Part shown: one piece after another, positions 25,436 through 35,386 of the stretch
Numbering within the stretch: position 1 is the stretch's first letter
Layout: the number at the start of each line of letters is the position of its first letter
Assembly: GCF_001428305.1 (NCBI RefSeq)
Contig: NZ_LMRZ01000005.1
Coordinates: 124,001 to 188,000, forward strand
DNA: 64,000 nt
Reading direction: 5' to 3'
Source: Janibacter sp. Soil728
GTDB lineage: Bacteria; Actinomycetota; Actinomycetes; Actinomycetales; Dermatophilaceae
Position numbers and translations under genes: made by a program
The notes under the pieces: model-generated
Database searches by the model: none
Seen by the model: only the letters and a program-made list of their open reading frames with translations
What the model was told of the DNA's origin: nothing

Positions 25436-26546
25436 CCGCCTCGATGATCGAGGTGGCCGCGTGCTCGATCTCGGTCTGCGTCGTCCCCCTGCCCAGGCTC
25501 AGCCGCAGGGCACCGAGAGCCGTGTCGTGGTCGATCCCCATCGCCAGCAGGGCCGCTGACGGGGTGTGGGTACTGGCATGACACGCGCTGCCGGTGGAGG
25601 CCGACAGGCCGCTCATCGACTCGAGCAGCTGCGCGCTGACGTGACCCGGAACGGCCACCATGAGGGTGTTGGGGAGGCAGTGCTCCACGGGTGAGACCCG
25701 GACGAGGTCCGGGACGGCGGCGACCAGCCGGTCCCACAGCAGGTCGCGCAGGGCACGCTGCCGGGCCGCCTCGGTCTGCAGCAGGCGACCGGCGAGCTCG
25801 GCGGCCGTGCCGAGCCCGACGATGCTGGCCACGTCCTCGGTCCCGGGGCGGATGCCCCCTTCCTGGCCGCCGCCGCGCAGTACCGGAGCCAGCCGGGTGC
25901 CACGACGCACGTACAGGGCACCGACCCCCTTCGGCCCGTAGAGCTTGTGCCCTGCGATGGACAGCAGGTCCACGTCGAGGTCGTCGACCGCGACCGGGAC
26001 CTTGCCGACGGACTGGGCGGCGTCGGCATGCACGACGCCTCCGGCCGCGTGGATGCGCTCGGCGAACTCGGCCATCGGCTGGAGCGCGCCGGTCTCGTTG
26101 TGCGCCAGGATCAGCGTGCCCAACCCGACGCGGCCTGAGGGCAGCTCGTCGCTGCGGACCCGGCACTCGACGTCGACCGGCTGCTCCAGGACGACCCACC
26201 CGTGCTGGGCGGCGAGGTGGGCCAACGGCTCCATGGTCGCTGGGTGCTCGATCGCAGAGGTCACTGCCACATGGGTCGTGGCGACGGCAGCGCTGCCCCG
26301 GATGGCCAGGTTGTTGGACTCGGTGCCTCCGGAGGTGAAGACGACCTCGTCGGCGTGGGCGCCGATCACGGCAGCGACTTGCTCACGGGCCCGGTCGACG
26401 GCAACGCGCGCCGTGCGGCCCTGGGGTGACGCGCTCGACGGGTTGCCGAAGTGCTGCGTGAGGTAGGGCCACATCGCGTCCGCGACCTCTCTCGCGATCG
26501 GGGTCGTGGCGTTGTGGTCGAGGTACGCGGCAGCGTGGTCGCTCAT
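25422..26546 (-). CDS. Cysteine desulfurase (NifS/IscS-like)
   Basis: A 374-residue PLP enzyme that takes sulfur from cysteine for Fe-S clusters or thiolated t[16 protein letters not shown] is at the N-terminus, the PLP lysine is in [17 protein letters not shown] (about 194-210) and the catalytic cysteine is in [10 protein letters not shown] (about 320-330). The length matches NifS-type class I enzymes. The ATG at 26546 has a GGAGG ribosome site. In related actinobacteria this gene is commonly next to the tRNA 2-thiouridylase gene mnmA, but that gene is not in this window. Confidence 0.9.
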   Translation of the reverse strand: MSDHAAAYLDHNATTPIAREVADAMWPYLTQHFGNPSSASPQGRTARVAVDRAREQVAAVIGAHADEVVFTSGGTESNNLAIRGSAAVATTHVAVTSAIEHPATMEPLAHLAAQHGWVVLEQPVDVECRVRSDELPSGRVGLGTLILAHNETGALQPMAEFAERIHAAGGVVHADAAQSVGKVPVAVDDLDVDLLSIAGHKLYGPKGVGALYVRRGTRLAPVLRGGGQEGGIRPGTEDVASIVGLGTAAELAGRLLQTEAARQRALRDLLWDRLVAAVPDLVRVSPVEHCLPNTLMVAVPGHVSAQLLESMSGLSASTGSACHASTHTPSAALLAMGIDHDTALGALRLSLGRGTTQTEIEHAATSIIEAVRTA

Positions 26547-26577
26547 ACCTCCATCCTGCCTGCGCGATGATGACGTC

Positions 26578-27417
26578 ATGCCCCGCACCCGCCCCTTCGC
26601 CCAGGTCGACGTCTTCGGTTCACAGCCCTACCGCGGCAACCCGCTCGCGGTCATCGTCGACGCCGAGGATCTGACCGACGAGCAGATGCAACGCGTCGCA
26701 CTGTGGAGCAACCTCTCCGAGACCTCCTTCGTCCTGCCGCCCACGACCAGCGCCGCGGACTACCGGGTGCGCATCTTCACCCCATCCCGGGAGCTTCCCT
26801 TCGCCGGGCATCCGACGCTCGGCACGGCGCATGCTTGGCTCGAGCACGGTGGTGTCCCTCGTGCGGAGGGCGGCGTGGTGCAGGAGTGCGCTGCGGGCCT
26901 CATCGAGGTGCGAAGGGGGAAGACCGGCCTGGCCTTCGCTGCGCCACCGATCGTGCGTGGGGGACTCGTCGACGACGCAGACCTCCGGAGCATCTGCACG
27001 GGGCTGGGCATCGGACGTGAAGCCGTCGTGTCCCACCAATGGGTCGACAACGGACCCGGCTGGGTGGCGATCCGGCTCGCGTCCGCCGATGACGTCCTGG
27101 CTCTCGAGCCGGACTGGTCACGGCTGCGGGGGTGCAAGCTGGGGTTGGTCGGGTTCCACCCCTCTGGGAGCGAAGTGCTCTACGAGACCCGCGCACTGGT
27201 CGGCGACCTGGCCGTCGAGGACCCGGTCACGGGCAGCCTCAACGCGAGCATCGCCCAGTGGCTGATCGGCACCGGGGAAGCGCCGCAGCGATATACCGCG
27301 ACCCAGGGGAGCAAGGTCGGTCGCGAGGGTCTCGTCACCATCGATGGCGACGACGACGGGACGGTCTGGGTCGGCGGGGCGACCACCACCCTGGTCCGGG
27401 GCACCATCAGCCTGTGA
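26578..27417 (+). CDS. PhzF-family isomerase/epimerase
   Basis: A 279-residue PhzF-like protein with the two-fold repeated diaminopimelate epimerase fold. [20 protein letters not shown] is at the N-terminus, the proposed catalytic Glu is in [12 protein letters not shown] (about 44-55), and [12 protein letters not shown] (about 77-88) and [15 protein letters not shown] near the C-terminus are family signatures. PhzF acts in phenazine synthesis, but most homologues, and probably this one, act outside it; no phenazine genes are nearby. It is divergent from the desulfurase with only 31 bp between them. Confidence 0.88.
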   Translation: MPRTRPFAQVDVFGSQPYRGNPLAVIVDAEDLTDEQMQRVALWSNLSETSFVLPPTTSAADYRVRIFTPSRELPFAGHPTLGTAHAWLEHGGVPRAEGGVVQECAAGLIEVRRGKTGLAFAAPPIVRGGLVDDADLRSICTGLGIGREAVVSHQWVDNGPGWVAIRLASADDVLALEPDWSRLRGCKLGLVGFHPSGSEVLYETRALVGDLAVEDPVTGSLNASIAQWLIGTGEAPQRYTATQGSKVGREGLVTIDGDDDGTVWVGGATTTLVRGTISL

Positions 27418-27432
27418 CCGTAGGCTGGCGGT

Positions 27433-27666
27433 ATGCCTCGCATCGTGACCGACCAGAAGACGCGCGTCGTCAGCGCTCCCGTGGCGATCATCGTCGCCAT
27501 CCTCTCCGCCGGCTACATGCTGCCGTGGGCGATCGCCGCCGTGCGCGGCACGCACAACGCGTGGTCGGTGTTCTGGGTCAACCTGCTCCTGGGCTGGACC
27601 GTCGTCGGTTGGGTCGTCGCCCTGGTCATGTCGATCAAGGAGCACCGCATCCTGCAGGTGCGCTGA
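27433..27666 (+). CDS. Small membrane protein, superinfection-immunity-like (Imm_superinfect)
   Basis: A 77-residue protein with two hydrophobic helices (about 15-36 and 43-66). The pattern YMLPWAIAAVRGTHN followed by FWVNLLLGWTVVGWVVALVMS fits the Imm_superinfect family, named after phage T4 Imm, which blocks DNA injection by a second phage. Chromosomal homologues are common and their role is unproven. It starts 15 bp after the PhzF gene and may be co-transcribed with it. Confidence 0.72.
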   Translation: MPRIVTDQKTRVVSAPVAIIVAILSAGYMLPWAIAAVRGTHNAWSVFWVNLLLGWTVVGWVVALVMSIKEHRILQVR

Positions 27667-27737
27667 CCCGCATCTCCTTGAGGTCGCGCGGTCAACCCGG
27701 TTGGTGAGGACGCCGCGATGGGGAAGGATCCCCCTTC

Positions 27738-29423
27738 GTGGGACATGTTGATGTGACCGGAGTCCGATACGAGCTCTCTGACGGGCGGGTGCTGCTCGAC
27801 GAGGTCTCCTTCCGCGTCGGCGAGGGAGCCAAGGTCGCGCTCGTGGGGGCCAACGGCGCGGGCAAGACCACCCTCATGCGCATCATCACCGGCGAGCTGA
27901 CACCGCACGCCGGCGCGGTCGCCCGCACCGGTGGGCTCGGCATCATGCGCCAGCACGTCGGGGCCGGGCTGGGGGAGACGCCCACCGTCGCCGATCTGCT
28001 GATGTCGGTCTCTCCCAAGGCCGTCCGAGCCGCCGCTGCCGAGGTCGACCGACTCGAGCTGCGCCTGATGGAGACCGAGGACGAGCGCACCCAGATGCAG
28101 TACGCGACGGCGCTGTCCGACTACGGCGACGCGGGCGGCTACGACCAAGAGGTCGTCTGGGACGTGTGCACGATCGCCGGTCTCGGTGTCCCCTTCGAGC
28201 GGTGCAAGTACCGCGAGCTGTCGACCCTCTCCGGTGGCGAGCAAAAGCGGCTCGTCCTCGAGTACCTGCTGCGCGGGCCCGACGAGGTGCTCCTGCTCGA
28301 CGAGCCCGACAACTACCTCGACGTCCCGGGCAAGATCTGGATGGAGGAGCAGATCCGTGCCTCGGACAAGACGATCCTCTACATCAGCCACGACCGTGAG
28401 CTGCTCGCCAACACCGCGACCCGCGTCGTCACCGTCGAGCTCGGCAGCGCCGGCAACCGGGTGTGGACGCACCCGGGCGGCTTCGGCAGCTACCACGATG
28501 CCCGGCAGGAGCGCTTCGCCCGTTTCGAGGAGCTGCGCAAGCGCTGGGACGAGGAGCGCGCCAAGCTCAAGGCGCTCGTGCTCATGTACAGGCAGAAGGC
28601 CAAGTACAACTCCGACATGGCCACGCGCTACCAGTCGGCACAGACCCGGTTGGCGCGCTTCGAGTCCGAGGGGCCGCCGAGCGAGCAGCCTCGCGAGCAG
28701 AAGGTCACGATGCGCCTTCACGGCGGCCGCACCGGCAAGCGCGCCGTCGTCTGCGAGCGGCTCGAGCTGACGGGTCTCATGCAGCCCTTCGACCTGGAGG
28801 TCTGGTACGGCGAGCGGGTGGCCGTTCTCGGGTCCAACGGATCCGGCAAGTCACACTTCCTGCGGCTGCTCGCCGCCGGTGGCACCGACCCGGAGATGGA
28901 CAACCTGCCGGTCGGTGAAGCCGTCATCGCGCCCGTCGCCCACACCGGTCTGGCCCGGCTCGGCGCGCGAGTGCGCCCTGGCTGGTTCGTGCAGACCCAC
29001 GAGCACCCGGAGCTGATCGGTCGCACCCTGCTGGCGATCCTGCACCGCGGTGATGACCACCGCTCCGGTCTGGGGCGCGAGGCCGCCAGCCGGGTGCTCG
29101 ACCGCTACGAGCTGGCCCACCAGGGCGAGCAGGTCTTCGAGTCACTGTCGGGTGGTCAGCAGGCGCGCTTCCAGATCCTGCTGCTCGAGCTGTCCGGCGC
29201 CACCCTGCTGCTGCTCGACGAGCCCACCGACAACCTCGACGTCGAGTCCGCCGAGGCGCTCGAAGAGGGCTTGGATGCCTTCGAGGGGACGGTCCTCGCC
29301 GTCACTCACGACCGCTGGTTCGCCCGGGACTTCGACCGTTACCTCGTCTACGGGGCGGACGGTCGGGTGCGGGAGACCGACGGCCCCGTCTGGGACGAAG
29401 GGCGGGTCGCCCGCGCACGCTGA
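27738..29423 (+). CDS. ABC-F family ATPase
   Basis: A 561-residue soluble protein with two ATP-binding cassettes and no membrane domain. The first cassette has GANGAGKTT (about 36-44), LSGGEQKR (about 165) and a LLLDEPDNYLD Walker B. The second has GSNGSGKSH (about 366), LSGGQQAR (about 472) and LLLDEPTDNLD. The linker between them (about 240-310) is highly charged, as in ABC-F translation factors that enter the ribosomal E site. Some members give antibiotic resistance and others are housekeeping; which applies is unclear. GTG 27738 is the earliest start and directly follows a GAAGGATCC stretch. Confidence 0.88.
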   Translation: MGHVDVTGVRYELSDGRVLLDEVSFRVGEGAKVALVGANGAGKTTLMRIITGELTPHAGAVARTGGLGIMRQHVGAGLGETPTVADLLMSVSPKAVRAAAAEVDRLELRLMETEDERTQMQYATALSDYGDAGGYDQEVVWDVCTIAGLGVPFERCKYRELSTLSGGEQKRLVLEYLLRGPDEVLLLDEPDNYLDVPGKIWMEEQIRASDKTILYISHDRELLANTATRVVTVELGSAGNRVWTHPGGFGSYHDARQERFARFEELRKRWDEERAKLKALVLMYRQKAKYNSDMATRYQSAQTRLARFESEGPPSEQPREQKVTMRLHGGRTGKRAVVCERLELTGLMQPFDLEVWYGERVAVLGSNGSGKSHFLRLLAAGGTDPEMDNLPVGEAVIAPVAHTGLARLGARVRPGWFVQTHEHPELIGRTLLAILHRGDDHRSGLGREAASRVLDRYELAHQGEQVFESLSGGQQARFQILLLELSGATLLLLDEPTDNLDVESAEALEEGLDAFEGTVLAVTHDRWFARDFDRYLVYGADGRVRETDGPVWDEGRVARAR

Positions 29424-29437
29424 GGTGCACCCCACCC

Positions 29438-31381
29438 TCAGAACTCGGCGAGGTCGGCCATCATCTCGGTGGTCAGCCAGGCGTCGGGGATGCCGAATCC
29501 ACCGACGAGGGTGGCAGCATGCGGACGCAGCTCGCCGCACAGCTGGTTGACTCGCGCCACGACTCCCTTCGACTGGCTGGAGCTGAGACGGCCGTGCTCG
29601 ATGAACCACGCCCGGTCGGCCTCGACGGTGCTGAAGACGAAGAGGTCGCAGACCAGGTCGAGCAGGTCGCGACCGGGCCCGTCGGGCGCCTCGTTGATGG
29701 CGGTGACGAAGGCCTCGAGCATGATCCGGTCGACGTGGGCACGGGCTGCGTCGAGGAGGTGGTCCTGTGCCTCGTTGAACACCTTGAAGGCGTCGGCGTC
29801 GTCATCACCGGCCCTGCGCAGGCGCATCGCCAGCGTCTCGGTGAGGTGCGACTCGCGGTCCTCGAAGAAGGCGAGCTGGCCGCCCCGGTCGAGCAGGGCG
29901 TCGTCGCCGTCCTTGCCCGGGGCACCCGAGATCAGGCGCTGGATGAGCGAGCCACCGATGGTGCGCTCGATGACCGAGGTGGTCACCTGGCGAGCGCCGA
30001 AGAGGATCGCGCGTCGGGTGTCGAGCTCCTGGAAGTCGCTCTTGTACTCGGTGAGCATGCCCTTGGCCACGAGCTGGAGCAGGACGGTGTTGTCGCCCTC
30101 GAAGGTCGTGAAGACGTCGGTGTCCGCCTTGAGGTCGGCGAACCGGTTGAGCGCCATGTAGCCGGCGCCGCCGCAGGCCTCGCGGCAGACCTGGATCGTG
30201 TCGGTCGCATGCTCGGTGGTGATCGCCTTGAGCCCGGCCGCGCGTGCCTCGAGCTCGCGCTGCTCGCCGTCGTCGGTGATGTCACCTGAGTTGATGGCCG
30301 CCAGCTTCTCCACCAGGGCGTTCTGCGCCAAGGCCAGCGCGTAGGACTTCGCCAGACGCGGGAGGAGCTTGCGCTGGTGGGCGCGGTAGTCGAGCACGAC
30401 GACCTCGTGCTCGCCGTCGGGGTAGTGGAACTGCGTGCGCTGCAGGCCGTAGCGGACGGCGATCGTCAGCGCGCTACGGGCGGCTGCCCCCGCGCCGGCA
30501 GCAACCGTGACCCGTCCGCGGACGAGAGTGCCGAGCATGGTGAAGAAGCGGCGGTTGATGCTCTCGATGGGGGAGGAGTAGCGGCCCTCGTCGTCGATGT
30601 CGCCGTACTTGCCCAGCAGGTTGGCGCGTGGAACCCGGACCTGGTCGAACATCAGCCGGCCGTTGTCGACGCCCAGCAGTCCCATCTTGGCCCCGCAGTC
30701 ACTGATCGTCACCCCCTGCATCGGGCGGCCGGCATCGTCACGGATCGGCACGAGGACGCAGTGGACACCCTGGCTCGCGCCGCCGACGACCAGCTGGGCG
30801 AAGACGGCGGCCAACCGGCCGTCCCGGGCGGCGCCCCCGATGTAGTCCTTGCGAGCAGCAGGCGAAGGGGAGTGGATCACCAGCTCGTCCGTCTCGGGGT
30901 CGTGCGTGGCGGTCGTGAGGATCGACTGCACGTCGGAGCCGTGACCCGTCTCGGTCATCGCGAAGCACCCCGGGATGGACAGGTCCGCCATGCTCGGGAG
31001 GTAGCGCTCGTGGTGTCGCTCGGTCCCGAGGTTGACGATGGCCCCGCCGAAGAGGCCGAACTGCACGCCAGCCTTGACGAAGACCGACAGGTCACCGTGC
31101 CCGATCATCTCCAGACCGGTGACCGATGCGCCGACGTCGCCGGTGCCCCCGACGGACTCCGGGAGGGTGGCGTGCACCAGCTCCGTCGTGCTCAGCGCAG
31201 CGACGAGGTCCAGGGTGCGCTGACGGTGCTCGTCCAGATCCAGTCGCAGGTCGGGCTGCGCGACGGGGAAGCGCTCATCGGCACGCAGCTCCTGCCTGAT
31301 GGCCTCCCACCGCCCGTCGAGGACGGTCCGGATCTGCTCGGCGACTGGGTCCTTGATCTGCTCGGCGCTCATGTCTCGCAT
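29438..31381 (-). CDS. Acyl-CoA oxidase/dehydrogenase-like protein
   Basis: A 647-residue flavoprotein with acyl-CoA oxidase length and layout. It has CFAMTETGHGSDVQS (about 134-148), a central domain with ESINRRFFTMLGTLVRGRV, and CREACGGAGYMALNRF followed by TTFEGDNTVLLQLVAK (the oxidase-type catalytic Glu region), then a C-terminal helical domain. It probably carries out alpha-beta dehydrogenation of an acyl-CoA. It is the last gene of a five-gene minus-strand operon. The ATG at 31381 is taken, and ATG 31372 is equally possible; neither has a strong ribosome site. Confidence 0.85.
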   Translation of the reverse strand: MRDMSAEQIKDPVAEQIRTVLDGRWEAIRQELRADERFPVAQPDLRLDLDEHRQRTLDLVAALSTTELVHATLPESVGGTGDVGASVTGLEMIGHGDLSVFVKAGVQFGLFGGAIVNLGTERHHERYLPSMADLSIPGCFAMTETGHGSDVQSILTTATHDPETDELVIHSPSPAARKDYIGGAARDGRLAAVFAQLVVGGASQGVHCVLVPIRDDAGRPMQGVTISDCGAKMGLLGVDNGRLMFDQVRVPRANLLGKYGDIDDEGRYSSPIESINRRFFTMLGTLVRGRVTVAAGAGAAARSALTIAVRYGLQRTQFHYPDGEHEVVVLDYRAHQRKLLPRLAKSYALALAQNALVEKLAAINSGDITDDGEQRELEARAAGLKAITTEHATDTIQVCREACGGAGYMALNRFADLKADTDVFTTFEGDNTVLLQLVAKGMLTEYKSDFQELDTRRAILFGARQVTTSVIERTIGGSLIQRLISGAPGKDGDDALLDRGGQLAFFEDRESHLTETLAMRLRRAGDDDADAFKVFNEAQDHLLDAARAHVDRIMLEAFVTAINEAPDGPGRDLLDLVCDLFVFSTVEADRAWFIEHGRLSSSQSKGVVARVNQLCGELRPHAATLVGGFGIPDAWLTTEMMADLAEF

Positions 31382-31429
31382 CGTCGCAGATCAGGCCAGC
31401 ACGTGGGCGCCGGAGGCGTCCTCGCGGCG

Positions 31430-32679
31430 TCACTGCGGGATGCGGATCACTCCCGGCGGCAGCTCGGGCGTGCTGCCGAGCTCGGTGCGCGCCAGGGATC
31501 GCAGGTGGACCTCGTCGGGGCCGTCGAAGAGGCGCATGGCGCGGTGCCAGGCGTACATCGCCGACAGCGGCGTCACGTCGGTCATGCCCGCTCCACCGTG
31601 GACCTGGATCGCGCGGTCGATGACCCGGGTGGCAGCGCGGGGTACGGCCACCTTGGCCATGGCGACGAGGTGCCGGGCCGCGCGGTTGCCCTCGGTGTCG
31701 ATGACCTGGCAGGCCTGGTGGCAGATCAGGCGCGCCTGGGTGATCTCCAGCCGCGACTCGGCGATCTGCTGCTGGACGACGCCCTGATCGCTCAGCGGCC
31801 CGCCGAAGGCGACGCGACTCGTGGCACGGGCCACCAGCAGCGCCAGGGCGCGCTCGGCAGCGCCGAGTGCCCGCATGCAGTGGTGGATGCGGCCCGGGCC
31901 GAGTCGCATCTGGGCCGCGGCGAAGCCGCCGCCCTCGTCACCGAGGAGGTTGGTGACCGGGACGCGCACATCGGTGAACTCGACGAGGGCGTGGCCGTGC
32001 TGGTCGTGGTGGCCGAAGACGGGCAGGTCACGCACGATCCGCACCCCTGGGGTGTCGGTGGGGACGAGCACCATGGACTGCTGTCGGTGGGTCTCGGCGT
32101 CGGGGTGGGTGCGTCCCATGACGACGAGGACCTGGCACCTCGGGTCCATGGCGCCGCTGGTCCACCACTTGCGACCGTTGATGACATAGGTGTCGCCGTC
32201 GCGCTCGATGCTCGTGCGGATGTTGGTGGCGTCGCTGCTCGCGACATCCGGCTCGGTCATCGCGAAGGCCGAGCGGACACGGCCGTCCAGCAGCGGCTCG
32301 AGCCAGTCCCGCTGCTGCTGCGGGGTACCCACGAGGTGGAGCAGCTCCATGTTGCCGGTGTCCGGGGCGGCACCGTTGATGGCCTCCGGTCCCAGCTCCA
32401 GGCTCCACCCCGCGAGCTCGGCGATGGGTGCGTACTCGAGCTGGGTCAGTCCCGATTCTGCGGGCAAGAAGGTGTTCCACAGGCCGAGCTGCTTGGCTCG
32501 CGACTTCAGCTCCTCCAGCACGGGCGGTGGGTCGTGCAGGTCACCCTGGGCTCGCTGGCTCGCGTAGGTCGCCTCCGCGGGAAGGACCTCGTCGCGCATG
32601 AAGCGCGCTGCATCGTGATGCGCAGCTGCTCGGCACGCTCGGAGGGCTGGGGCAGTGGTAGGGGTGCGCTGTTGGTCAT
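31430..32679 (-). CDS. ACAD11-like acyl-CoA dehydrogenase with apparent N-terminal frameshift
   Basis: The catalytic part shows ACAD motifs: FAMTEPDVASSDATN, INGRKWWTSGAMDP and VHGGAGMTDVTPLS. The C-terminus has FDGPDEVHLRSLA, a signature shared with ACAD10/ACAD11-type enzymes. A natural start, ATG 32679, lies 8 bp after the kinase stop with a GAGGA site and gives MTNSAPLPLPQPSERAEQL. That frame meets the enzyme frame only if two bases are removed from GCGCGC at 32603-32608, which would give MQRFMRDEVLPAEA and 415 residues. As sequenced, translation could begin at ATG 32599 (389 residues), losing the first helix. This is a real mutation or a sequencing error. Confidence 0.78.
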
Positions 32680-32687
32680 CGTCGTCC

Positions 32688-33740
32688 TCAGGGGTGGTGG
32701 CTGGCGAAGGCGGCTGCGGCGGAGTCGAGGAGGTGAGGGACGAGCGGACCGAGTCGGTCGAACCCGTCACCCATGGTCAGTCCCTCGTCGTGGCGGTGGC
32801 GGATCCCCTCGAAGATCGCCGCGATCTTGTAGAAGGCGAAACCGAGGTACCAGTCGAGCTCGCTCAGATCAAGGTCGGACGCCTCCGCGTAGGCGTCCAC
32901 CAGCGCCTCGCGTCCCGGGTAGCCGCGAACGTCGCCGGGGTGCGCGGCGACCGGAGAGTCGAGGCCCCGCATGCCGTCCCACCACACAAGCGTGGAGGCG
33001 ATGTCGGCCAGCGGGTCCCCGCGGGTGGCCATCTCCCAGTCCAGGACCGCGACGATCTCCTCCTGATCGCCGACGACGACATTGTCCAGTCGGTAGTCGC
33101 CGTGGACGAGTCGCGTGCGCTGCGTCGTCGGCAGGCGGTGGCGAAGGGAGGCCGCAACCTCCTCGAAGCGGGCCTGCAGGGGTGCGTCGATGGAGGCCAC
33201 CTGTCGCAGCCACCGGTCGAGCTGTCGCTCGAGATACCCGTCAGCGCGCCCGAGCTCACCCAGGCCCACGTCGTCGGGAACGACGGCGTGCAGCTCGGCA
33301 AGCGTCTGCATCAGGTGTCGCGTCAGGCTCTGCGGGTGCGCCACGGAGGCGAGCTGTTCGTGATCCCTCAGGACCTCCCCTTCGGCGAAGCCCATGACGA
33401 AGAAGGGCGCCCCCACGATGGCCTCGCCCGCGGGGCCGGCCAGGTGCACCGGTCGCGGGACGGGGACCGCGGAGGCGTGGAGCGCGTCGATCATGCGGAA
33501 CTCGCGCCCCATGTCATGGGCGCTCTCGAGGACCAAGCCCAGCGGTGGTCGCCGCAGGACCCAGCGACGCTCACCGTCGGTGAGCAGGTAGGTGAGGTTG
33601 GAGCGGCCGCCCGAGATCAGCGATGCCTGCAGTGGGGCATCGCTGATCTCGCTCACCTGCTCGCGGAGGTACGGACCGAGCCGGCGAAGGGGGAGTCCCG
33701 GCAGATCGCCGACCGTCGGCGTTGTCGTCGGCTCAGCCAC
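32688..33740 (-). CDS. APH-type phosphotransferase (ACAD11 kinase-domain-like, LvaA-like)
   Basis: A 350-residue protein kinase-like phosphotransferase. SGGRSNLTYLL (nucleotide loop, about 43-53), VLRRPP (Lys/Arg position), LVHGDYRLDNVVV (catalytic Asp, about 212-224) and LDWEMATRGDPLADI (metal-binding Asp) match the aminoglycoside phosphotransferase fold. The pattern follows the N-terminal kinase half of human ACAD10/ACAD11 and bacterial LvaA, which phosphorylate 4-hydroxyacyl-CoAs. The adjacent dehydrogenase makes this reading more likely than antibiotic resistance. GTG 33740 overlaps the upstream ligase stop by 8 bp. Confidence 0.85.
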   Translation of the reverse strand: MAEPTTTPTVGDLPGLPLRRLGPYLREQVSEISDAPLQASLISGGRSNLTYLLTDGERRWVLRRPPLGLVLESAHDMGREFRMIDALHASAVPVPRPVHLAGPAGEAIVGAPFFVMGFAEGEVLRDHEQLASVAHPQSLTRHLMQTLAELHAVVPDDVGLGELGRADGYLERQLDRWLRQVASIDAPLQARFEEVAASLRHRLPTTQRTRLVHGDYRLDNVVVGDQEEIVAVLDWEMATRGDPLADIASTLVWWDGMRGLDSPVAAHPGDVRGYPGREALVDAYAEASDLDLSELDWYLGFAFYKIAAIFEGIRHRHDEGLTMGDGFDRLGPLVPHLLDSAAAAFASHHP

Positions 33741-35379
33741 GAAGCTGCCTGCGCAGGATCTTGCCCGTCACCGTCTTGGGGAGCTCCTCGATGATCTCGA
33801 GCTGGCGAGGGTACTTGTAGGCCGCCATCCGCTCCTTGCAGAAGGCGATGATCTCCTCCGGCTCCACGTGCTGGCCCTGGCGGAGGCTGATGAAGGCCTT
33901 GACGGTCTCGCCCCGCTTGTCGTCGGGGACGCCGATGACGGCCGCTTCGCGGACTGCCGGATGCTCGGCGAGCACGTCCTCGACCTCGCGCGGCCAGACC
34001 TTGTAGCCCGACGCGTTGATCATGTCCTTCTTGCGGTCGACGATGAAGATCCAGCCGTCCTCGTTCATGAACCCGACGTCCCCGCTGTGCAGTGCTCCGC
34101 CGGGCAGGGACGCCGCGGTCTCCTCGGGCTTGTTCCAGTAGCCCGCGACGACCTGCGGACCCTCGGCGACGATCTCGCCGATCTCGCCGAGGGGGACGTC
34201 ATTGCCGTCGTCGTCCTGGATGCGCACGATCGTCGAGGGCACTGGCGCGCCGACCGAGAGCGCGCCTGACGCGGGGTCGACCGGTGAGGCCGACCCGAAG
34301 GGGGTGAGCGTCATGGGGCTGGTCGTCTCGGTGAGCCCATAGGCGTTGTGCACCTGGCGTCCCGTCGCCTCCCGGAACCGACGCTCGGCCGTGGGTGAGA
34401 TCGCCGCCCCGCCCGAGTAGACCGTCTGCAGCGACGCGAAGTGGTCCTCGGTGACATCGGGGTGATCGAGCAGCGCGTTGAAGGCAGTGATCGCCCCGAT
34501 CGTGCACGTCGGACGGTGCCGCGTCAGGGTGTCGAGGATGACCCCGGGCTCGAAGCGGTAGGCCAGCACAAGGGGCATCGGCGCCAGGAGGCTGACGGCG
34601 ATGTGCCCGATGAGACCGGTGATGTGGAAGAGCGGTGCGATGGCCAGCACCGAGCCGCCGGGGGCGAACTTCGCACAGTCGCGATAGACCATGGCGGTGA
34701 AGACGACATTGCCATGGGTGTTCATCGCTCCCTTCGGTTGTCCGGTGGTCCCCGAGGTGTAGGTGAGGAAGGCGATGTCCTGCGCCGTCGGACTGACCGG
34801 CGGAGGTGTCTGACCGCGGTGACGGTCCATGAGGTCTGCCAGATCGGTCGTACCGTCGTGACGGGCGCGGGTGCTGCCGACGAAGAGCCGCTCGTCCGCC
34901 TCGCTCTGGTACTCGAGCTCGCTCGTCGTCAGGACCAGACGCACGGTGGACTCCGGGACGACGTGGCGGGCGACCTCGTCGTAGAGCCCCTCCTGGGACA
35001 GCAGGACGGTGGCCCCGGAGTCCTTGAGGAGGTATGTCAGCTCTCGTTCGCGACTCATCGGGTTGATCGACACGAGCATCCCGCCGGCCTTCCACGCGGC
35101 GATCATCGCGATGACGAACTGCGGGATGTTCTGCAGGTAGACGGCCAACCGGTCACCAGGTGCGAACCCTTCGGTCAGCAGACCGCAGGCCAGGGCATCG
35201 CTCAGCTCGTCCAGCTCACCCCGACTGAGGACGCCATCGAAGTACTTGACGGCATCCCCGTCGGGATCGGACCCGACGCCCGCCCTGAACATGTCCAGCG
35301 CGGAGGGGTGCTCAAGCTCCATCGTGGCGGTCTGGTCTCCGTACAGGCCCAGCCACGGCTTGTCGTCGTACGACGTCAT
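33733..35379 (-). CDS. AMP-dependent acyl-CoA ligase
   Basis: A 548-residue adenylate-forming enzyme. It carries FLTYTSGTTGQPKGAMNTHG (about 209-228, P-loop), YGLTETTSPMTL, LHSGDVGFMNEDGWIFIVDRKKDMI (hinge region) and the catalytic lysine in TVTGKILRRQL at the C-terminus. It activates a carboxylic acid with ATP and CoA. The chain length is not evident. It is the second gene of the catabolic operon, 7 bp after the cyclase stop and overlapping the kinase start. Confidence 0.88.
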   Translation of the reverse strand: MTSYDDKPWLGLYGDQTATMELEHPSALDMFRAGVGSDPDGDAVKYFDGVLSRGELDELSDALACGLLTEGFAPGDRLAVYLQNIPQFVIAMIAAWKAGGMLVSINPMSRERELTYLLKDSGATVLLSQEGLYDEVARHVVPESTVRLVLTTSELEYQSEADERLFVGSTRARHDGTTDLADLMDRHRGQTPPPVSPTAQDIAFLTYTSGTTGQPKGAMNTHGNVVFTAMVYRDCAKFAPGGSVLAIAPLFHITGLIGHIAVSLLAPMPLVLAYRFEPGVILDTLTRHRPTCTIGAITAFNALLDHPDVTEDHFASLQTVYSGGAAISPTAERRFREATGRQVHNAYGLTETTSPMTLTPFGSASPVDPASGALSVGAPVPSTIVRIQDDDGNDVPLGEIGEIVAEGPQVVAGYWNKPEETAASLPGGALHSGDVGFMNEDGWIFIVDRKKDMINASGYKVWPREVEDVLAEHPAVREAAVIGVPDDKRGETVKAFISLRQGQHVEPEEIIAFCKERMAAYKYPRQLEIIEELPKTVTGKILRRQLRG

Positions 35380-35386
35380 CGCCGCC

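Noticed and set aside
32599-32770. Upstream extension of the ACAD frame to 32770
   Set aside because: It lies inside the kinase gene and gives a low-complexity Pro/Asp sequence; the start at 32679 in another frame fits the operon and the family.
30377-33397. A 1006-residue plus-strand frame over the catabolic operon
   Set aside because: It is a GC-driven shadow of the two dehydrogenase genes; no recognisable domain.
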